Assembly: GCF_041261445.1 (NCBI RefSeq)
Contig: NZ_JBGCCU010000003.1
Coordinates: 372,001-436,000 of the forward strand
Length of the DNA stretch: 64,000 nt
Direction: 5' to 3'
DNA from: Catenulispora sp. EB89
GTDB lineage: Bacteria; Actinomycetota; Actinomycetes; Streptomycetales; Catenulisporaceae
The notes under the pieces were generated by a model. The model saw only the letters and a list, made by a program, of their open reading frames with translations. It made no database searches and was not told where the DNA came from. Position 1 is the first letter of the stretch; every line of letters starts with the position of its first letter. Below are positions 1 through 10,444 of the stretch, one piece after another. Position numbers and translations under genes: made by a program.

Positions 1-1447
1 CTGGTCAGCGTCACCTGCCCGGTGCGGCGGCTGCCGCGGCCCTGGACCGCCGGGACGTAGCGGATCGCCGGCGGCAGCGCGGCCAGCCCGACCGAGGAGG
101 GCGGGGCGGGCTCGGGGCTGGAGCCGGGGACCAGGGCCTCGACGGTGAACAGGCTCTCGCTCGCCCCGATCCGCAGCTGGAAGCCGCCTTCGTGCTCGTA
201 GACGCGGCGCGTGCACTCGGTCTCGCCGCGCCGGGCGTCGCCGCCGCGGCCGATCTGCCAGCGGACGACGGAGATGACGCAGTCCGGCGGCCAGATCCAG
301 GTGAGCAGGGCGTGCTCTTCGCGGCGCTCGGCGGTCAGTGCGGCGACCGGCTGCGGGTAGGAGGCGTCGGGGCCGGCGGAGGGCGCGGGGCGGGTCGGAG
401 GGACGTGGCCGGTGGGTGGTGCGGTGGGTGGTGCGGTGAATGGTCCGGAGGGGGTCTGCGGTGGCGGTGAAGGTGGGGTCGGCGGCGTATAGGGAGGCTG
501 AGTTCGGGGCCTGATCTGCTCTTCTGGGGTGGAGACCGGCTGCTGGCGGGCGGGTTCAGGGTCTTCGCGCTCAGGAGTGGTGACGAACGGCAACGGCCTT
601 GGTGCAGGATTCGACGAAGGCGTCCCGGAGGTGTTGACCCGCAGGAATCCGAAGTCCGCGGACCGCGCCGCACCGGCCGCGACCGCCGCCCCGGGCTCGT
701 CGCAGCGGACCGGGATCCCCAGCGCCTCGTGCAGCTGCGCGGCGAGGTCGGGTGTCGCATCGGCTCCGGCGAGCAGGACGGCGTCCAGGTCGTCCAGGAC
801 TGCCCCGCCGACCGTCGCCCCGGCCGTACGGACCGCGTCGATCCAGCCCTCGGTGCTGGTGTCGGCGATGTGCGGCACGCGCACGACGTCCACCAGGTAC
901 TCGCGCACCCGCAACGCGCAGATCTGCGGTCCGGCCGCGTCCACGATGCAGACCACGAGGTTCTGCGCCAGGCCTTCGCCGATCGCCTCGTAGTGCATGC
1001 AGACGGCGATCGGCGCGAGCACCGTGCCCCGGACCGCCAGGCCGGCCTCGTCGGCGGCCCGGCGCTGCGCGGCGATCGGCGCCACGCCGAGGTCGACCGG
1101 CGTGGCCAGGACCACGTCGCGCACCGTGCCGCCGGTCGCGGCCCGGGCCCGGTCGGCGAGCTCGGACAGCACCCGGGCCGCGACCCACTCCGGCGAATGC
1201 GTGCGCTCGAAGGCCTGCACGTCGGCGTCGAGGACGTCGGCGGACCGGGCCAGCAGGTCGTAGACCGAGGCGATGAAGGGTCCTGACGTACCCGGCGGCG
1301 CGGCCAGCGCGGGTTCGCCGACCAGGACCTCGTCCGGACCGGCGAAGCGGACCGCCGGCGGGATCGCCGCCGAGCCCGGCGCGCCGGCTCCGGCCGGGAG
1401 CCAGGCTATGCACGCCCGGCTGCGGCCGAGGTCGATGCCGAACACCG

Positions 1448-1451
<4 letters not shown>
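1..1451 (-). CDS. Hsp70-like ATPase with proline-rich linker, partial (3' end outside window)
   Basis: At least 483 residues are visible and the frame runs off the left edge without a stop. The N-terminus carries the actin/Hsp70 phosphate-1 motif (VFGIDLG, residues 3-9). An adenosine-motif-like stretch lies near residues 215-262, ending in EPGAAVAAGAA. A linker very rich in Pro and Thr follows (about 270-365), then a beta-rich domain of about 120 residues that may be a fibronectin-III-like or substrate domain. The nucleotide-binding half is shorter than in DnaK and the DnaK peptide-binding domain is not recognisable, so this is a divergent Hsp70 relative rather than the housekeeping chaperone. 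Its ATG shares four bases (ATGA) with the stop of the AAA+ gene, so the two are translationally coupled and probably cooperate. The function of the C-terminal part is unknown. Confidence 0.8.
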
Positions 1452-3583
<2,132 letters not shown>

Positions 3584-3586
3584 CGG

Positions 3587-4948
3587 CTACGCCCCCCGCC
3601 CGCGCTGCTTCGCCTGCTGGGGAGGACTGGCCTGCGTCTTCCCCGGCTTCTTCGCGGGCTTCCCCACCTCCTGGCTCTCGACGACCTCGTCGGAGACCGG
3701 CAGTTCCTGCTCGACCGAATCAGGGCCCGGCTGCTTGGGCTGCCCCGACCAGAACAGCTGACCGGCCCGGTAGTCCTCGCTCAGGTTCCCGTGCACCCGG
3801 TCCAGCAGGGCGGCGGTGGCGTCGCAGACCCGGTCGGCGGTCACGGTGATCTCGGACTCCTCCGCGACGTCGGGCTCGCCGGCGATGCGGTAGGTCAGGA
3901 CGGCGCCACCGCCCCCGGGTCCGCTGTCCTCGATGTGGGTCCAGTACACCGCGCCGTTCGAGCGCTGGAAGTTCATCGTCAGGCTGCTGCCGTGGTCCTG
4001 GCCGCCGAGGTACAGCAGGCCCTGGCCGGCCATCGCGCCTTTGAGGACGTCGGCCAGCGCCAGCCGCTGCTCGGCGGCCACCGCCAGCTCGTCCAGCCGC
4101 GCCTCGGTCTCGGCGGTCCGGCGCTCGAGGTCGTCCAGCAGCGCCGCGGCCCGCGACGCCGGGCCGCCGAGCAGTGCCGCGCGGACCGCGGCGAGTGCCG
4201 CGTGCAGCGGTTCGCCGATGTCGTCGGCGGCGAAGCCGACGGCGTCGGACACCGCGGTCTCGACGCGTTCGGTCATGGCGTCCAGGCGGGCTTTCGCCTC
4301 GACGCGTTCGCGCTGTTCGGTCCGTTCGCGCTCGGCCGCGTCGGCGGCGGCGAGCAGCGCGCGGTTCACCGCGGCCTCGGCCGTGCCGCGCCGGACGTCG
4401 AAGGCGAAGCCGTCGGCCCCGGCGACCGTGCCCTGGAGCCGGTCGAGTTCTTCGCGCGCGCGGCTGATCTGCGTGGCGGCGTCGGCGTCGTGGTTCAGGT
4501 CGGCGGCGTTCAGGGCGGCACGCAGCGTGCCGACCACTTCGGTCCGCTTCGCGACGCCTTCGGCGACCGCCATTTGCACCCGCAGATCGGACAGCTCACG
4601 CCGCACCTGCCCGGCCTTCTGGACGATGTCGTTCTGCTCGGCCAGCGCGGCGGTGCCGATGCGTCCCGTCAGGGTTCTGATGCGCTCTTCCAGGACGCGC
4701 AGGTTGCTCTCGAGACCGGCGCCCACGTTCGCCCGCAGCTCGCCGGCCAGCTCCCGGCACGGCGTGAGCGCGGCGTGCGCCGCCTGCCGCGCCGCGGCGG
4801 TCAGCTGCTCGACGCGCTCCCGCTCGCGTTCCTGCCGGCGCCGTTCCTGATCCCGGCGCGCCTGCTCTCGGCGGGCGCGCGCCTGCGCCGCCCGCTCGAT
4901 CGCCCGCGGGTTGTAGGTCACGACACTGTATTTCGGGGATCCGCTCAC
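3587..4948 (-). CDS. Coiled-coil protein of the chaperone/kinase operon, unknown function
   Basis: About 453 residues from the GTG at 4948, chosen because GGAGGGG lies six bases upstream; an in-frame ATG at 4966 would add six residues. The N-terminal quarter is a long Arg/Glu/Gln-rich helix (repeats like RRQERERERVEQ). Alanine-rich heptad-like helices follow to about residue 290, then a compact mixed domain (about 300-400) with sequence such as YLGGQDHGSSLTMNFQRSN, and a charged Pro/Lys/Gln tail. There are no membrane segments or enzyme motifs. It lies between the kinase (95-bp gap) and the AAA+ gene (3-bp gap). I infer a scaffold or adaptor linking the kinase/phosphatase triad to the AAA+ and Hsp70-like proteins. 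No family was recognised. Confidence 0.75.
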   Translation of the reverse strand: MSGSPKYSVVTYNPRAIERAAQARARREQARRDQERRRQERERERVEQLTAAARQAAHAALTPCRELAGELRANVGAGLESNLRVLEERIRTLTGRIGTAALAEQNDIVQKAGQVRRELSDLRVQMAVAEGVAKRTEVVGTLRAALNAADLNHDADAATQISRAREELDRLQGTVAGADGFAFDVRRGTAEAAVNRALLAAADAAERERTEQRERVEAKARLDAMTERVETAVSDAVGFAADDIGEPLHAALAAVRAALLGGPASRAAALLDDLERRTAETEARLDELAVAAEQRLALADVLKGAMAGQGLLYLGGQDHGSSLTMNFQRSNGAVYWTHIEDSGPGGGGAVLTYRIAGEPDVAEESEITVTADRVCDATAALLDRVHGNLSEDYRAGQLFWSGQPKQPGPDSVEQELPVSDEVVESQEVGKPAKKPGKTQASPPQQAKQRGRGA

Positions 4949-5043
4949 GATCCGCCCCCTCCCCATCGACTGACGTCGTCGCGCCGAGATCTTATCTGCG
5001 TTCTGATTCGCCTCGTGGACGTTCCGCGTGATCAGAGCGTGGT

Positions 5044-6096
5044 TCACTGCGGAAAGCAGTCCACACCGATCGCGCGCACATCGCACCAAGGACACCAAGG
5101 GATGTCTGACGGATAGCAATGGGTGGCGATGACAGAGCACTGCTTGAGCGCACGTGGGGCGGCGCAGTCGGACAGGGTGTCGAACCATTCCCGGGCGGTC
5201 GGCCGTGATCGCGGACCGCCGCTGCCGGGGTCGAAGCAACGCTTCATCAGGTCGCGGACCGGTCGGGGCAGTGCCGACAGCGGAGGGGTGCCCGGCGCGA
5301 CCCGCACCGACGCCGGATCCAGCAGGCGGGTGCGGCGGCGCGCGGCGTTGTCGTCCAGGCCGCGGTAGTCGCCGTCCGGGCCGACGCCGGCGAAGGGGTG
5401 TGCGCCGCACATCAGCAGCTGGTGCACCAGGACGCCGAGGGCGAAGGTGTCGGTGTGCTCGTCCGGCAGTCGGTCGGGCGACGCGGTGAGTTCGGGGGCG
5501 ATGTAGCCGTCGGAGCGCACGCGGCAGGCGAAGAACGCTTCGCCGTCGGTGAACTGGAAGGAGTCGGCGTCGCTGATCGCGACCCCGCCTTCGGTGTTCA
5601 GCCACAGGTTCCCGGCCTTGAGGTCGCCGATGACGTAGTTCTCGGCGTGCAGGTCCGCCACCAGGGCGCTCAGGTCGCGCGCGGCGGCGACGGCGAGCGC
5701 CCAGGTGATGCCGGGGAAGGCGGCGTGGCGGGACTGCGGGGAGAAGAAGACGTCGAAGGAGTGGTACCAGGCGGTCAGGTCGGTCATGAGGAAGCCGACG
5801 ACGCGGCCGTTGCGGGTGGCGATGCGGACCAGCGGCCAGGCGGCGCGCGGTGGTGTTGCGGTTCCGGTTCCGGTTCCGGTTCCGCCGCCGAGGAGTTTCA
5901 CGGTGCGCGGGGCGCGGCTGTGGCGAACCATGCGGTCCAGCTTGCGGGCGGTCGGCGAGGCGTCGTCGGCGCCGATGATCAGCTTGGCGAGCAGCGGGGA
6001 TCCGGCGACGCGGAAGACCCCGCCCTGCGCGCCGACACCGACGCGTTCGGTGAGGGTCAGGGCGCGGCCGTCCGCGGTGACGACGTCGATCGGCAC
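5044..6096 (-). CDS. Ser/Thr protein kinase with C-terminal zinc-finger-like tail (TerY-P type)
   Basis: 350 residues from the GTG at 6096, two bases after the PP2C stop. Kinase motifs: glycine loop GVGAQGGVF (20-28), Lys38, catalytic loop GDLKAGN (157-163), metal motif DAD (176-178) in place of DFG, and an APE-like YIAPEL (198-203). A Gly-Thr repeat (about 71-80) sits on a (ggttcc)n tract. The C-terminus holds a Cys/His cluster (C320, H326, C327, then WCPWC at 334-338 and C347) that looks like a small zinc-binding module. Kinases with such tails next to a VWA protein and a PP2C are known as the TerY-P triad in Ter-linked stress systems. No transmembrane segment or PASTA domain, so it is cytosolic. 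It probably phosphorylates an operon partner, and the PP2C reverses this. Confidence 0.88.
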   Translation of the reverse strand: MPIDVVTADGRALTLTERVGVGAQGGVFRVAGSPLLAKLIIGADDASPTARKLDRMVRHSRAPRTVKLLGGGTGTGTGTATPPRAAWPLVRIATRNGRVVGFLMTDLTAWYHSFDVFFSPQSRHAAFPGITWALAVAAARDLSALVADLHAENYVIGDLKAGNLWLNTEGGVAISDADSFQFTDGEAFFACRVRSDGYIAPELTASPDRLPDEHTDTFALGVLVHQLLMCGAHPFAGVGPDGDYRGLDDNAARRRTRLLDPASVRVAPGTPPLSALPRPVRDLMKRCFDPGSGGPRSRPTAREWFDTLSDCAAPRALKQCSVIATHCYPSDIPWCPWCDVRAIGVDCFPQ

Positions 6097-6098
6097 GC

Positions 6099-6995
6099 TT
6101 AGCGCTCGCTGGCGGGGGTGGTGTCGGCGGTCAGAGCGGCCGGGGCGGCGTCGGCGGTCAGGGCGGCCGGGGCGGCATCGGCGGTCAGGGCAGTCGGGGC
6201 GGCGCCGGCGGTCAGGGCAATCGGGGCAGCGTCGGCGGCCGGGGCGGCCGGGACGATGTCGGCGGTCAGGGCGCAGACCACGGTGATGTCGTCGGCCGAG
6301 CGGCCGAGTGCGCCGGTGCGGAGCAGGTCGGCGAGGGCTGCGGAGCCGTTGTCGGCGCGGATCCCGCGGGCGACTTCGTCGAAGAACGCGGGGGCGGGTT
6401 GCGGGCCGACGGTGGCGGGGAGTCCGAGCGTGTCGGGACGTTCCAGGGCCAGGGGCATGCAGCCGTCGGTGGCGAGGAGGACCGCGGTCAGGTCGGGGTC
6501 CCAGAGAGCGAAGGCGCGGGTCGACGCGGTCGGCGGCAGTACCAGGTGCCAGGCCGCCGGGGAGGTCTGCACCGCGCCGAAGCAGTCGCCGATGGCGATG
6601 AAACCGGCCCACGGCCCGTGGAGCACCGCCGCGGCCATGGTGGTCGACAGTTCGGCGGGATCGGAGTCGGGTGTCAGGGCCATGACACAGCGGTCGAGCT
6701 CGTCGGTGATCGCTGTGGCCGCCGCGCGTATCCAGTCGGTCCAGATCGCCGCCGACGACGCCGGGTCGGGCACGTCGCGGGCCAGGATCCGGCAGGCGAC
6801 GTCGACGGCGAGCTGCGCGCCGAGGGCGCTGCGGTGCTGGGAGCCGACGCCGTCGGCCACGGCGATCACGAGCGGGGCGTTGTGGTTTCCGTCCTGCGCC
6901 TGGCGTATAAGGAAGGCGTCCTGGGCCGGTCGGCCGCGCGCCACATGAGACGTGCCGGTCTGGGTCCAACCGGCTACCGGGCCCCAGGGCCTCAC
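6099..6995 (-). CDS. PP2C-family protein phosphatase (TerY-P type)
   Basis: 298 residues from the GTG at 6995, which overlaps the VWA stop by four bases (GTGA). Motifs typical of the PP2C_2 group: GTSHVARGRPAQDAF (14-28), metal-binding ADGVG (47-51) followed by SQHRSALGA, the central GDCFG, ATDG, and a late SADDITVV. The last ~50 residues are a low-complexity Ala/Thr/Pro tail built from a 10-residue unit (like AAPAALTADA) repeated about five times, outside the phosphatase fold. It presumably removes phosphate added by the kinase encoded immediately downstream. Cytosolic; no signal or membrane segment. Confidence 0.88.
   Translation of the reverse strand: MRPWGPVAGWTQTGTSHVARGRPAQDAFLIRQAQDGNHNAPLVIAVADGVGSQHRSALGAQLAVDVACRILARDVPDPASSAAIWTDWIRAAATAITDELDRCVMALTPDSDPAELSTTMAAAVLHGPWAGFIAIGDCFGAVQTSPAAWHLVLPPTASTRAFALWDPDLTAVLLATDGCMPLALERPDTLGLPATVGPQPAPAFFDEVARGIRADNGSAALADLLRTGALGRSADDITVVCALTADIVPAAPAADAAPIALTAGAAPTALTADAAPAALTADAAPAALTADTTPASER
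6115..6262. repeat. 30-bp tandem repeat at the 3' end of the PP2C gene
   Basis: About five imperfect copies of a 30-bp unit (ggcggtcagggcggccgggg core) encode the Ala-rich 10-residue repeats of the phosphatase tail. The repeats are in frame, so copy number could vary without breaking the gene. Confidence 0.75.
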
Positions 6996-7702
6996 ATCCC
7001 GTTCTCCAGGTCCTGGATCTTCTTCAGCTTCTCCAGCAGACCGTAGTCGGCGTCCGGATTGCCGCCGGTGGCGCGCATCTCGACGCTGGCGGTGATGATG
7101 TCCACGACGCGTCCGATGTCGAAGTCGCCGACCGCGAAGTGCGACTTCGGCGCCAGCGTCGCGAGCAGGTCCAGGTCGGCGCCGCCGACGCCGACCGCGA
7201 CGAACCGGCTGCCGTTCGCCTCGGCCACCCGCAGCTCCTTCGCGACCAGCGCGCAGTCGCGTTCGGTCTGGAGCTCGCCGTTGCCGTCGGTGGGCGCGCC
7301 GTCGGTGATCAGGCAGACGACCGGGTGGCGGCACAGGACGTTCGCGCTCACCAGGGCACTGCGATGGTCCTCGCCGAGGCGCAGCGCGCGCCAGATCGCG
7401 GGCAGCATGACGGAGTGGCCGCCGGCGGTCAGCGGCGGCACCACGACGTCGGCGACCGGGCGGAAGCCGCCGCCGGGCTCCTGGATGCTGGAGGCGAACA
7501 GGATGAAGGCGACGTCGACGCGCGCCGAGTGCGCGGGGTCGGCACGCAGGCCGGCGAGGAGCCGGGACAGTGCGTCCTTGAGCTGGACTATGCGGGGCGC
7601 GTCCGCCGGGCGGCCCATCGAGGCGGAGGTGTCCAGGACCAGGACCAGGGGGATGCGCTCGTGGTAGCCGTGGCGGGCGAAGGTCGAGGGGTCGGCGGTC
7701 AT
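6992..7702 (-). CDS. TerY-like von Willebrand factor A domain protein
   Basis: 236 residues. It is almost entirely a VWA domain with a complete MIDAS metal site: DTSAS (24-28), the central Thr region and ITDGAPTDG. No signal peptide or membrane helix, which fits the cytosolic TerY subgroup rather than surface adhesins. The ATG overlaps the upstream gene stop by four bases, and the PP2C start overlaps this gene's stop. VWA, PP2C and kinase in direct succession form the TerY-P triad. Its VWA probably acts as a metal-dependent adaptor or phosphoprotein target. No TerD/TerC genes are in view, so a tellurite role is not implied. Confidence 0.88.
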   Translation of the reverse strand: MTADPSTFARHGYHERIPLVLVLDTSASMGRPADAPRIVQLKDALSRLLAGLRADPAHSARVDVAFILFASSIQEPGGGFRPVADVVVPPLTAGGHSVMLPAIWRALRLGEDHRSALVSANVLCRHPVVCLITDGAPTDGNGELQTERDCALVAKELRVAEANGSRFVAVGVGGADLDLLATLAPKSHFAVGDFDIGRVVDIITASVEMRATGGNPDADYGLLEKLKKIQDLENGM

Positions 7703-8004
7703 GCGGCCACCAGGCGGGTGGTGTTGGCGGCGGCGTCAACCTCATGGCGGATCTGCACGGTGTCGCCTGGTACGAGCCGCGCTTCGGCAGAGTCCGGGGT
7801 GGCGCGGACGGCGAGGCCGTCGATCATCACGAACATCTCCGGGGACGGCACGGTGAGCACGACGCCCGGCATGCCGTCGACCGACGCCCAGACGTCCTGG
7901 GGCTCGGTCCCGCGCCGACCGCGTCGCAGACTCCTTCGAAAGGAACCCGGTGTCACGACTCGCACGCTACCGCCTCGTCGCCGGGTTCGGAATAGGATCT
8001 TCAT
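7699..8004 (-). CDS. Small basic protein leading the chaperone/kinase operon, unknown
   Basis: 101 residues from ATG 8004. A very basic N-terminus (FRTRRRGG..RRSLRRGRRG) precedes a predicted beta-rich half (PGVVLTVPSPEMFVMIDGLAVRA, then a hydrophilic end). It overlaps the VWA start by four bases (ATGA), so it is the first gene of the operon. No Shine-Dalgarno is obvious before the ATG and the start could be further downstream. I do not recognise a family. Its position suggests a regulator or small partner of the triad. Confidence 0.6.
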   Translation of the reverse strand: MKILFRTRRRGGSVRVVTPGSFRRSLRRGRRGTEPQDVWASVDGMPGVVLTVPSPEMFVMIDGLAVRATPDSAEARLVPGDTVQIRHEVDAAANTTRLVAA

Positions 8005-8066
8005 TCTTCGCGACGGGAGGGTGCCGTTCGGGGTAAATCGTGTTGAACGTCCGCTAAGGGACTTCC

Positions 8067-9458
8067 GTGCGCGAAACTCGTGACATGGGATTCGACCTCG
8101 CCGAACTACTCGCCGCGCGCCGAGGCGAGGGATACGGGCTGCACGCCAAATACGGCAACCCCCAGCTGGCCCGGATGCTGCGGACCATCGGGTTCGACAC
8201 CGTCTACGAGCAGGCCGAGGGCGCTTTCCTGGTGGGTGCCGACGGGCAGCGGTACCTGGACTTCCTCAGCGGGTTCGGGGTGTTCGGGCTCGGGCGCTCC
8301 CATCCGGTGGTGCGGCAGGCGTTGCATCAGTACCTGGACATGGGCTTCGCGGATCTCGTGCAGTTCGACTGCGCACTGCCGGCCGGGGTGCTGGCCGAGC
8401 AGTTGGTGGGCAAGGCGCCGGGGATGGAGCGGGCGTACTTCGCGAACAGCGGGACGGAGGCCGTCGAGACGGCGTTGAAGTTCGCGCGGTGTGCGACCGG
8501 CAAGGCGCGGGTGCTGTATGCCGACCACGCGTTCCACGGCCTGACGGCCGGGTCGCTGTCGGTGAACGGGGCCCGGGAGTTCCGGGACGGGTTCGGGCCG
8601 CTGCTGCCGGGGGCGGCGGTGGCGTTCGGGGATCTGGGGGCGTTGGAGGCGGAGCTTCGCAAGGGCGATGTGGCGGCCTTCATCGTGGAGCCGATTCAGG
8701 GCAAGGGGGTGTTCCTGCCGCCGGCCGGCTATCTGGCGCAGGCTCAGGAGCTGGTGCGGAAGCACAAGGCGTTGTTGATCTGCGACGAGGTGCAGACGGG
8801 GCTGGGGCGGACCGGCACGTTCTTCGCGTATGAGAGCGAGGGGCTAGAGCCGGACCTGGTGACGGTCGCCAAGACGCTGTCCGGGGGGTTCGTGCCGGTC
8901 GGCGCGATGCTCGGGAAGGAGTGGATCTTCCAGAAGGTCTACTCCTCGATGGACCGGGTGCTGGTGCACGATTCGACGTTCGGGTCGATGGGGATGGCCA
9001 TGACCGCGGCGCTGGCGACGTTGTCGGTGTTGGAAGACGAGGAGCTGACGGCGAACGCCGCGCGGGCCGGGGACCAGCTGATCACGGGGCTGCGGGAGAT
9101 GATCGGACGGTATGAGATGCTCGCGGACGTGCGGGGGCGCGGGCTGATGATCGGCATCGAGTTCGGGAAAGCCTCGTCGCTGAAGCTGAAGGCCGGGTGG
9201 TCGATGCTGCAGGCGGCGCGCAAGGGGTTGTTCGCGCAGATGATCGTGATGGCGCTGTATCGGCGGCACCGGATTCTGACGCAGGTGTCGGGGGACTACC
9301 TGGAGGTGGTGAAGCTGCTGCCGCCGCTGACCATCGGGGAGCGCGAGGTTGAGGAGTTCCTGGCCGCCTTCGCGGACGTCATGGAGGACGCGCACAAGGG
9401 GACGGGGATGATGTGGGACTTCGGGAAGACTTTGATGAAGCAGGCCCGGTCCGCTTGA
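8067..9458 (+). CDS. Class-III PLP-dependent aminotransferase
   Basis: 463 residues from GTG 8067, with AAGGGA five bases upstream; ATG 8085 is an alternative. Fold type I, class III signatures: NSGTEAVE (phosphate/PLP contact), DEVQTGLGRTG with the PLP Asp, and the Schiff-base Lys in TVAKTLSGGFVPVGA. It resembles ornithine, acetylornithine or diaminobutyrate-type aminotransferases and moves an omega-amino group to a 2-oxo acid. The C-terminal extension (KGTGMMWDFGKTLMKQ) is unusual for biosynthetic ArgD. It is divergent from the kinase/chaperone operon and stands alone, so the substrate cannot be assigned. Confidence 0.9.
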   Translation: MRETRDMGFDLAELLAARRGEGYGLHAKYGNPQLARMLRTIGFDTVYEQAEGAFLVGADGQRYLDFLSGFGVFGLGRSHPVVRQALHQYLDMGFADLVQFDCALPAGVLAEQLVGKAPGMERAYFANSGTEAVETALKFARCATGKARVLYADHAFHGLTAGSLSVNGAREFRDGFGPLLPGAAVAFGDLGALEAELRKGDVAAFIVEPIQGKGVFLPPAGYLAQAQELVRKHKALLICDEVQTGLGRTGTFFAYESEGLEPDLVTVAKTLSGGFVPVGAMLGKEWIFQKVYSSMDRVLVHDSTFGSMGMAMTAALATLSVLEDEELTANAARAGDQLITGLREMIGRYEMLADVRGRGLMIGIEFGKASSLKLKAGWSMLQAARKGLFAQMIVMALYRRHRILTQVSGDYLEVVKLLPPLTIGEREVEEFLAAFADVMEDAHKGTGMMWDFGKTLMKQARSA

Positions 9459-9506
9459 GGGTTCTTACTGGCGGCTTTTCTGCACCGACGGCTTCTCAGT
9501 AACTTG

Positions 9507-10148
9507 TCAAGCCGCCCGCTGGAGCTCTTCCAGGACGAGTTCGCGCAGGTGCTCCAGTCGAACGCCTTCGTCGGTGAGGATGCGGGTGGCCAGGCCTTGG
9601 CCTTCGCGGATCAGGCCGAGCAGGATGTGCTCGGTCCCGATGTAGCCGTGCTTCAGCGCCAGGGCTTCGCGGAGCGAGAGTTCCAGGACCTTTTTGGCGC
9701 GCGGCGAGAAGGGGATGTGGCCGCGCGGTGAGCCGGTGTTCCGCGTCTGCGATTCCTGACGGTGGCGGAGGCGCCACCAGGCGCGACCCAGGCTTTCGTC
9801 GTGCGCGGCACCACTGCCGCCTTCCAGAGCGCCGGGCCCGAACGACTCCTCGACGGCGGCGCGCACCGCGTCGAGATCGATGCCGATCGTGCGCAGCGCC
9901 GCGGCGTCCTTCTCGACCAGATCGCGCCCCGGCTCCTGCCGCGCCTGCTCGATCCGCTCGATGTCGGCGAGCACCCGCTCCCGCGTGACCCCGACCCCGG
10001 CGAGCACCCGCGTCGCGACGCCGTTGGCACCCTGCACGAGCCCGAGCAGCACATGCTCGGTCCCGATGCGGCGATCCCCCAGAAAGCGCGCCGAGTCCTG
10101 CGCGACGACGACAGTCGCCCGCGCCTCACCCGTGAACCGTTCGAACAT
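9507..10148 (-). CDS. Clp N-terminal (Clp-N) domain protein without ATPase
   Basis: 213 residues from the ATG at 10148, whose A is also the last base of the upstream TGA. It contains two complete Clp-N repeats: FERFTGEARATVVVAQDSA..IGTEHVLLGL (about 1-75) and FSPRAKKVLELSLREALAL..IGTEHILLGL (about 147-213). A charged linker carries an RRH/RQESQTRNTGS segment. The AAA+ modules of ClpA/ClpC are missing. Stand-alone Clp-N proteins are thought to act as adaptors, decoys or substrate receptors for Clp chaperones. It is co-transcribed with, and coupled to, the small HTH protein, which probably regulates it. Confidence 0.9.
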   Translation of the reverse strand: MFERFTGEARATVVVAQDSARFLGDRRIGTEHVLLGLVQGANGVATRVLAGVGVTRERVLADIERIEQARQEPGRDLVEKDAAALRTIGIDLDAVRAAVEESFGPGALEGGSGAAHDESLGRAWWRLRHRQESQTRNTGSPRGHIPFSPRAKKVLELSLREALALKHGYIGTEHILLGLIREGQGLATRILTDEGVRLEHLRELVLEELQRAA

Positions 10149-10396
10149 CACAACTCCCGTCCGGACGCCGGCACAGACGCACCCCGCGCCCGCCCCGCAT
10201 GCTTCTTGTGCACAGCCTGCTTACTGACGCCGAGCTCATCGGCGATCTCCTGCCACGACCACCCCTTGGCCCGGGCGTGGTGCACCTGGAGCGACTCCAG
10301 CGATTCGAGCAACCGGCCCAACGCCGCCACCGCGCGGAGTCCTTCGCGCGGGTCGGTGCTGCCGGCTGCGGCCGCCAGATCTGTTGCTTCGGTCAT
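10148..10396 (-). CDS. Small HTH DNA-binding protein, autoregulator of the Clp-N operon
   Basis: 82 residues from ATG 10396. A single helix-turn-helix is clear near residues 46-66 (SWQEIADELGVSKQAVHKKH), followed by a basic tail. The ATG at 10396 was preferred over an upstream in-frame start at 10432 because a consensus promoter places transcription right at this ATG. The stop overlaps the Clp-N start (TGATG). Two palindromes with GTTGAC arms overlap its promoter, so negative autoregulation is likely. Homologous HTH plus Clp-N pairs are common in actinomycetes, but their physiological role is not well defined. Confidence 0.85.
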   Translation of the reverse strand: MTEATDLAAAAGSTDPREGLRAVAALGRLLESLESLQVHHARAKGWSWQEIADELGVSKQAVHKKHAGRARGASVPASGREL

Positions 10397-10432
10397 GGTG
10401 TCAATGTAGGTTGACGGGCGCGGAATTGTCAA
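10396..10432 (-). promoter_or_regulatory. Leaderless sigma-70-type promoter of the HTH/Clp-N operon
   Basis: Read on the minus strand: -35 TTGACA (10432-10427), an 18-bp spacer, -10 TACATT (10408-10403), six bases, then the ATG at 10396. The spacing puts the transcription start on the A of the ATG, so the mRNA is probably leaderless. Confidence 0.75.
10400..10415. promoter_or_regulatory. Operator palindrome 1 (over the -10)
   Basis: GTCAAT-gtag-GTTGAC: a 6-4-6 inverted repeat with one mismatch, covering the -10 box. It matches the second palindrome 28 bp away (centre to centre). Confidence 0.7.
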
Positions 10433-10443
10433 CCGGAGTTGAC
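10428..10443. promoter_or_regulatory. Operator palindrome 2 (over the -35)
   Basis: GTCAAC-cgga-GTTGAC: a perfect 6-4-6 inverted repeat overlapping the -35 box. Paired with palindrome 1, it is the probable binding site of the small HTH protein. Confidence 0.75.
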
Positions 10444-10444
10444 G

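Noticed and set aside
10397-10432. Longer HTH protein starting at 10432
   Set aside because: The extra codons lie within the -35/-10 promoter and both operators.
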